DNA of 8,664 nt from Syntrophomonadaceae bacterium (lineage in GTDB: Bacteria; Bacillota; Dethiobacteria; DTU022). A model generated the notes under the pieces. It was not told the DNA's origin and searched no databases. It saw nothing but the letters and a program-made list of their open reading frames with translations. Position numbers and translations under genes: made by a program. The stretch covers positions 1-8,664 of the forward strand of contig PUKR01000088.1 of the NCBI GenBank assembly GCA_003552365.1, read 5' to 3'. Position 1 is the first letter of the stretch, and every line of letters starts with the position of its first letter. This document shows, piece after piece, positions 5,133 through 8,664 of the stretch.

Positions 5133-6519
5133 TACTTTATCCCGCAGCAGGGAAGAATTCAAACCCGGCGACCCGCCTGAAGTTTCATTTTACGTCTGCG
5201 GTCCCACCGTTTACGACTATATCCATATCGGCAATGCCCGGGTATTTGTCGTATTTGATGTGATCAGGCGTTACCTCAATTACCGGGGTTACCGGGTCAA
5301 GTATATTCAAAACTATACCGATATTGACGACAAGATGATTAACCGGGCCAACGAACAGGGGGTTTCCGTAAATGAACTGGCGGACCGGTTTATTAAGGCT
5401 TACGAGGAAGATGTGGCCGCTTTGCGAGTGCGGCCGGCCGATGTTAAGCCGAAAGCCACCGAACATATCCCCCAGATTATTGAGCTGGTCGAAAAGCTGC
5501 TCGCAAACGGCTACGCTTATATCAGTGACGGTGATGTTTATTACGATACCAGCAGCTACCCGCAGTACGGGCAGCTGGCCCACCAAAACCAGGATGATCT
5601 CCTGGCCGGGGCCAGGGTGGAACCGGGAGAGAAGAAGAAAAGCCCCCTCGATTTTGTGCTCTGGAAACAAAAAAAAGAAGGGGAGCCGGCCTGGCAAAGC
5701 CCCTGGGGTGAAGGGCGACCGGGGTGGCATATCGAGTGCTCGGCCATGTCAGGGCACTACCTCGATGACATCCTGGATATTCATGCCGGTGGAGCAGACT
5801 TGATCTTTCCGCACCACGAAAATGAAATAGCCCAGACCTGGGGGGCGGAACAGAAACCACTGGCCCGTTACTGGCTCCATGCCGGCTATTTAAATATTGA
5901 AGAGCAGAAAATGTCAAAATCTCTGGGCAATGTTTTGACTGTGCGCAACCTGTTGGAAGAGCACGATCCCCTCGACCTGCGCTTTTTGCTCCTTTCCGCA
6001 CATTACCGCAGCCCTCTCAATTTCAGCGCGGAACTGGTAGCGCAGAGCAGATCGGGAAGGATGAGGCTGCAGGAAGCGGTTACCAACCTGCTCGATGCGA
6101 CCAAAGTGGCCGTCGATGCTTCCGGTGACAAAGAAGAAAAATTGCGGGCCGACCTGGAGGAAACAAAAGAGCGCTTTGTTGAGGCCATGGATGACGATTT
6201 TAACACTGCCGATGCGCTGGGCGTGATTTTTGATTTGGTGCGCAGCTTAAATAAATATATAAAGGAAGCGCCACCTTATAACCGGTTGCTGCTCGAAGAG
6301 GTGCTGCAATTTTTCCGTGAAATAAATGAGATTTTTGAACTAATCGATTTAGCTTCTCCTGAAGCGTTAGACGATGAACTGGAAGATATGATCAAACGGC
6401 GGGAGAAAGCCCGCGCCGAAAAGGATTTTGCCACAGCAGATCAGATCCGAGATGATTTGCTGGCAAGAGGAATTGTCCTTGAAGATACACCGCACGGAAC
6501 CCGCTGGAAGAGAAAATAA
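5113..6519 (+). CDS. cysS: Cysteinyl-tRNA synthetase
   Basis: This class I synthetase charges tRNA-Cys with cysteine in the cytoplasm. Numbered from GTG 5113 it has 468 residues, normal for the family. The HIGH-type motif is HIGN (38-41, in YIHIGNARV) and KMSKS is at 266-270. The four zinc ligands that select cysteine are all present: C29 (YVCGPTVYD), C209 (IECSAM), H234 and E238 (FPHHENEIAQ). The DALR-type anticodon-binding region and a C-terminal helical domain fill about 310-468, ending in FATADQIRDDLLARGI and a basic tail, as usual. GTG 5113 is preferred over ATG 5095 because it yields MAVKIYNTL, the typical N-terminus, and fits the GGAGG at 5097-5101; ATG 5095 would add six residues. It overlaps cysE and is followed after 18 bases by the thymidylate synthase gene. 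Confidence 0.96.
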   Translation: MAVKIYNTLSRSREEFKPGDPPEVSFYVCGPTVYDYIHIGNARVFVVFDVIRRYLNYRGYRVKYIQNYTDIDDKMINRANEQGVSVNELADRFIKAYEEDVAALRVRPADVKPKATEHIPQIIELVEKLLANGYAYISDGDVYYDTSSYPQYGQLAHQNQDDLLAGARVEPGEKKKSPLDFVLWKQKKEGEPAWQSPWGEGRPGWHIECSAMSGHYLDDILDIHAGGADLIFPHHENEIAQTWGAEQKPLARYWLHAGYLNIEEQKMSKSLGNVLTVRNLLEEHDPLDLRFLLLSAHYRSPLNFSAELVAQSRSGRMRLQEAVTNLLDATKVAVDASGDKEEKLRADLEETKERFVEAMDDDFNTADALGVIFDLVRSLNKYIKEAPPYNRLLLEEVLQFFREINEIFELIDLASPEALDDELEDMIKRREKARAEKDFATADQIRDDLLARGIVLEDTPHGTRWKRK

Positions 6520-6537
6520 AAGACAGGGGTGTTGTAG

Positions 6538-7197
6538 ATGGCTTACGTCCGGGAAAGGACAATAGAAGCGGCCTGGCGGATGGTGTTGTGGAACTGTGCC
6601 CGCTACGGCTACAGCTACCGGATTAAGAAGGGCAGCTATGAAGGACAGCTGCGCAAACAGCTCAGCCACCTGACCGTGGTAATCGAAGAACCCTATACCC
6701 GCCCGCTGGCAGTGTGGCTGCCTGAAAACTGCGGGATCCCGGCGCCTACTTCCGAAGAAAAAATCCAGGATTACTTTTACGAGTACCTGGCCACCGATAC
6801 CAAGGGAGATATGGAAGATTATACCTACGGGCAGCATATCGCCCCCCAGCTGCCAAAGGTCATTGGCCTTTTAAACCGTTCCGGGGGAGCTACCAACCAG
6901 GCCTGCATGAATATCGGCGGCAGTGAGAATATCGATCTTGACGACCCGCCCTGCCTGCGGACGGTTGATCTTAAAGTCGTGGATGGCAGGCTGCACATGT
7001 CTTTATTCTTCCGCTCCTGGGATATTTTTGTCGGTTTTCCTGAGAACCTGGGCGGTCTGCAGCTTCTGAAAGAATATATCCTGATGCACCTCGATTTCCC
7101 GGTTGAAGACGGCCGTATAACGGCTTATTCCTCCGGGGCTCATATTTATGAACAGTATTTTCCGATCGTCAATATATTAAACGCCCATAAGTGTTAA
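6538..7197 (+). CDS. Thymidylate-synthase-family protein, archaeal (methanogen) type
   Basis: A 219-residue protein of the ThyA fold, in the short archaeal style rather than the 264-residue bacterial ThyA. Thymidylate synthases methylate dUMP to dTMP using methylene-tetrahydrofolate. Visible are YTYGQ (95-99), the nucleophile Cys139 in DPPCL (136-140), GRLHMSLFFRSWDIFVGFPE (150-169) with Arg159, Ser160 and Asp162, Asn170 at the position that selects uracil over cytosine in ThyA, and AHIYEQYF (201-208) with His202 and Tyr204. One departure: where ThyA has an Arg-Arg pair that reaches into the neighbouring subunit to hold the dUMP phosphate, this protein reads GATNQACMNIGG (117-128). A related divergent clade seems to share this (recalled). 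So the fold is secure, but dUMP as substrate is inferred. The ATG has AGGGGTG nearby. It lies 18 bases after cysS, in the slot often held by thyX. Confidence 0.78.
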   Translation: MAYVRERTIEAAWRMVLWNCARYGYSYRIKKGSYEGQLRKQLSHLTVVIEEPYTRPLAVWLPENCGIPAPTSEEKIQDYFYEYLATDTKGDMEDYTYGQHIAPQLPKVIGLLNRSGGATNQACMNIGGSENIDLDDPPCLRTVDLKVVDGRLHMSLFFRSWDIFVGFPENLGGLQLLKEYILMHLDFPVEDGRITAYSSGAHIYEQYFPIVNILNAHKC

Positions 7198-7216
7198 AGC
7201 TATTTTTAATACGGGC

Positions 7217-7222
7217 AGGGAG
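7217..7222 (+). promoter_or_regulatory. Shine-Dalgarno site of rlmB
   Basis: AGGGAG four bases before ATG 7227. The upstream in-frame GTG at 7191, which would overlap the previous gene, has no such site. Confidence 0.65.
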
Positions 7223-7226
7223 AAAA

Positions 7227-8054
7227 ATGAAAAATAAAAAAGAGCACTTCCAGGGAGATAACCTCAGTAACAAAAAAAGCGAAACAGGGAGCCGCGAGCA
7301 AAAAGACCGGCAGGAAGAGCTGATCGGTGGGCGGCATGCTGTTTTGGAAGCGCTTAAGTACAGCAAACCATTGAAAATTTTCTTAACCGAAGGGTTGAAG
7401 GGGGCGGTGGTAAACGAAATTACCCTTCTGGCCCGCCAGAAAAGCGTGCCGGTTAAGCGCCTTTCAAAGGAAGATTTTAACCGGACCGCCGGCGATATTT
7501 CCGGGAGCCAGGGGGTTGCTGCCGTTATCACTCCCTTTCGTTATTCCTCTCTCAGCCGCCTGATCGAATCTGCCCGTTCCTTTGATAGTGAACCTTTCTT
7601 AATCATGCTTGACCATATTGAAGATCCCCAAAACCTCGGCGCTGTCATGCGGACTGCAGACGCTGCCGGGGTGCACGGGTTGATTATTCCCGAACAGCGG
7701 GCGGCCGGTGTGACGGCGGCTGTTTGCAAAGTAGCTGCCGGTGCAGCGGAGCGCATCCCGGTTGCCCTGGTGGGCAACTTAAACCGGGCTGCTGCAATGC
7801 TTAAAAAAGAGGGGTTTTGGCTTTACGGCGCCGAAGCTGACGGCAAAACCGAATATTACCGGGCCGACTACTGCCGGCCCCTGGCGCTGGTAATCGGTTC
7901 TGAAGGAAAGGGCCTGTCGAGGTTGCTTAGAAAAAACTGCGACATGACTTTAAACATTCCCATGCCGGGCAGTGCCGGTTCGCTTAATGTTGCGGCGGCC
8001 ACCGCAATTTTAACTTATGCCGCCCTGGCCCAAAGGGAGGGCTGGACGGGTTGA
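7227..8054 (+). CDS. rlmB: 23S rRNA (guanosine-2'-O)-methyltransferase RlmB, TrmH/SpoU family
   Basis: RlmB-type enzymes use S-adenosylmethionine to 2'-O-methylate a guanosine in the peptidyl-transferase region of 23S rRNA (G2251 in E. coli). From ATG 7227 the protein has 275 residues. Residues 1-30 are a Lys/Glu-rich, probably disordered tail. The RNA-binding L30e-like domain starts with GGRHAVLEAL (34-43). The SPOUT trefoil-knot domain shows motif 1 DPQNLGAVMRTADAAGVHG (133-151), motif 2 LALVIGSEGKGLSRLL (219-234) and motif 3 IPMPGSAGSLNVAAATAILT (244-263), with N136, R142, E226 and N254 in place. The basic, variable N-terminus makes the start less certain; GTG 7191 would add 12 residues. 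Its stop overlaps the yacP start by four bases. The exact rRNA target is inferred from family and position. Confidence 0.92.
   Translation: MKNKKEHFQGDNLSNKKSETGSREQKDRQEELIGGRHAVLEALKYSKPLKIFLTEGLKGAVVNEITLLARQKSVPVKRLSKEDFNRTAGDISGSQGVAAVITPFRYSSLSRLIESARSFDSEPFLIMLDHIEDPQNLGAVMRTADAAGVHGLIIPEQRAAGVTAAVCKVAAGAAERIPVALVGNLNRAAAMLKKEGFWLYGAEADGKTEYYRADYCRPLALVIGSEGKGLSRLLRKNCDMTLNIPMPGSAGSLNVAAATAILTYAALAQREGWTG
8035..8040 (+). promoter_or_regulatory. Shine-Dalgarno site of yacP inside the rlmB 3' end
   Basis: GGGAGG ten bases before the TTG at 8051, supporting that non-ATG start, which shares TTGA with the rlmB stop. Confidence 0.7.
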
Positions 8055-8548
8055 GTTTACCGGTGCTGATCGTCGACGGCTATAATATAATCGGAGCCTG
8101 GGATCACCTGAAGGAAATGAAAAAAGACGACCTGGGCAGCGCCCGCGATCAGCTTATTGCCGATTTGTCCGGGTTTTATCCATGGTGCTGGGAAAGAATT
8201 ATTATTGTTTTTGACGGTCAGCAGTATGAATGGGAAGATATTGACGGGGTGGAGGTAGTATTTACCGGTAAAAAAGAGACCGCCGACACCATGGTTGAAC
8301 GCCTTGCCGCCGGGTTGGTTTTGCAGCATAAGGTAGAGGTGGCCACCTCAGATATTGCAGAAAACAGGGCTGCTTCAGCCGTAGGAGCAATGGTGATTTC
8401 GGCTGCTGCGCTGCTTGAAAGGCTCCAGGAAAGAAGCAGCAGCTACCGGCGTTTACTCGGCAAAAGGAAGAAGGATGGATTGATGCTCAATGATATTTTG
8501 CACGAGTCAGTCCTGGAGAGCCTGGAAAAGTTTAGACGTGAACAATAA
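8051..8548 (+). CDS. yacP: NYN-domain ribosome-associated endoribonuclease, YacP/Rae1 family
   Basis: YacP, renamed Rae1 in Bacillus subtilis, enters the ribosomal A site and cuts mRNA during translation. This 165-residue protein is close to the Bacillus length. It has a PIN-like NYN fold with the expected acidic residues: D9 in VDGYNII (8-14), D55 in VFDGQ (53-57), D78 and E82 in ETADTMVE (75-82), and D100 in VATSDIAEN (96-104). The C-terminal helix is rich in Arg and Lys (SSSYRRLLGKRKKDG), suited to binding rRNA. It starts with TTG, overlapping rlmB by four bases, which implies translational coupling. Position between rlmB and sigH is the usual Firmicutes arrangement. Nuclease activity is inferred from the family. 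Confidence 0.92.
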   Translation: MSLPVLIVDGYNIIGAWDHLKEMKKDDLGSARDQLIADLSGFYPWCWERIIIVFDGQQYEWEDIDGVEVVFTGKKETADTMVERLAAGLVLQHKVEVATSDIAENRAASAVGAMVISAAALLERLQERSSSYRRLLGKRKKDGLMLNDILHESVLESLEKFRREQ

Positions 8549-8582
8549 AGTGGATCCAATAAGGCAAAAAGCGTTAAAAAGG

Positions 8583-8611
8583 TTGACCATAAAGGGGTGA
8601 TAAGTTATAAT
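8583..8611 (+). promoter_or_regulatory. Sigma-A promoter for the gene beyond the right edge (probably sigH)
   Basis: -35 TTGACC (8583-8588), a 17-base spacer and a perfect -10 TATAAT (8606-8611). Initiation near 8618 would give a leader of about 45 bases. In related genomes the next gene is sigH, encoding a sporulation and stationary-phase sigma factor; its coding part is not in the window, so that identity is inferred from gene order. Confidence 0.8.
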
Positions 8612-8653
8612 AGCTGAGAAAGTCCGCAACGATCCCACCATAAGATATCCAAA

Positions 8654-8659
8654 CGGAGG
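8654..8659 (+). promoter_or_regulatory. Shine-Dalgarno site of the next gene
   Basis: CGGAGG at the extreme right end, followed by CGATA. A start codon would fall just past the window. With the promoter upstream it shows that a new transcription unit begins here. Confidence 0.6.
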
Positions 8660-8664
8660 CGATA

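Noticed and set aside
5185..5730. Long antisense open frame (181 codons) within cysS
   Set aside because: It lies opposite an intact, motif-complete cysS, has no ribosome site of note, and its protein has no recognisable features. It is a frame shadow of a GC-rich coding region, as is the overlapping frame at 5522-6001.
6367..6837. Minus-strand open frame of 156 codons across the cysS-thymidylate synthase junction
   Set aside because: It is antisense to two well-supported genes, with no promoter or Shine-Dalgarno site, and its hydrophobic composition follows from the opposite strand.
8549..8617. SigH-type promoter ahead of the next gene
   Set aside because: The hexamers match sigma-A (TTGACC and TATAAT with 17-base spacing); no AGGA-type -35 with GAAT-type -10 is present.

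Overview
The window is about 8.7 kb of tightly packed chromosomal DNA. It looks like a housekeeping locus from an anaerobic Gram-positive bacterium of the class Clostridia, probably of the Peptococcaceae/Syntrophomonadales/Thermoanaerobacterales type. The order radA - carD - membrane PIN/TRAM protein - ispD - ispF - cysE - cysS - thymidylate synthase - rlmB - yacP (rae1), with a sigma-A promoter and Shine-Dalgarno site at the far end where sigH usually follows, is the conserved Firmicutes radA-to-sigH neighbourhood. Purine-rich Shine-Dalgarno sites, frequent GTG/TTG starts and roughly even base composition fit this. Species cannot be read from the sequence.

Layout. Positions 1-621 hold the 3' end of radA, open at the left edge. 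A small Cys-rich gene of unknown function (697-1095) follows on the minus strand, with its own near-perfect sigma-A promoter. It lies where many relatives carry disA (c-di-AMP synthase), which is absent here. A 212-bp divergent promoter region then leads to carD (1308-1802). A second promoter drives the group PIN/TRAM protein, ispD and ispF (1947-4342). A third promoter, with a hairpin in its leader, drives cysE-cysS-thymidylate synthase-rlmB-yacP (4461-8548), whose genes overlap or are separated by fewer than 35 bases. The last 116 bases hold a sigma-A promoter and a Shine-Dalgarno site for a gene that starts just past the window.

How the genes fit together. IspD and IspF catalyse two steps of the non-mevalonate isoprenoid pathway. 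CysE makes O-acetylserine for cysteine synthesis and CysS charges tRNA-Cys, so the third operon links cysteine supply to its use in translation. RlmB and YacP/Rae1 act on the ribosome, CarD modulates RNA polymerase at promoters, and RadA works in recombinational repair. The thymidylate-synthase-family gene resembles the short archaeal (methanogen-type) form and sits where thyX is commonly found in related genomes. The mini-RNase III gene mrnC, often found after cysS, is missing.

I see no mobile element, CRISPR array, tRNA, rRNA or phage gene. This is mostly ordinary core genome. The items most worth a second look are the divergent thymidylate synthase, the Cys-rich minus-strand gene, the missing disA and mrnC, and the cysE leader hairpin.
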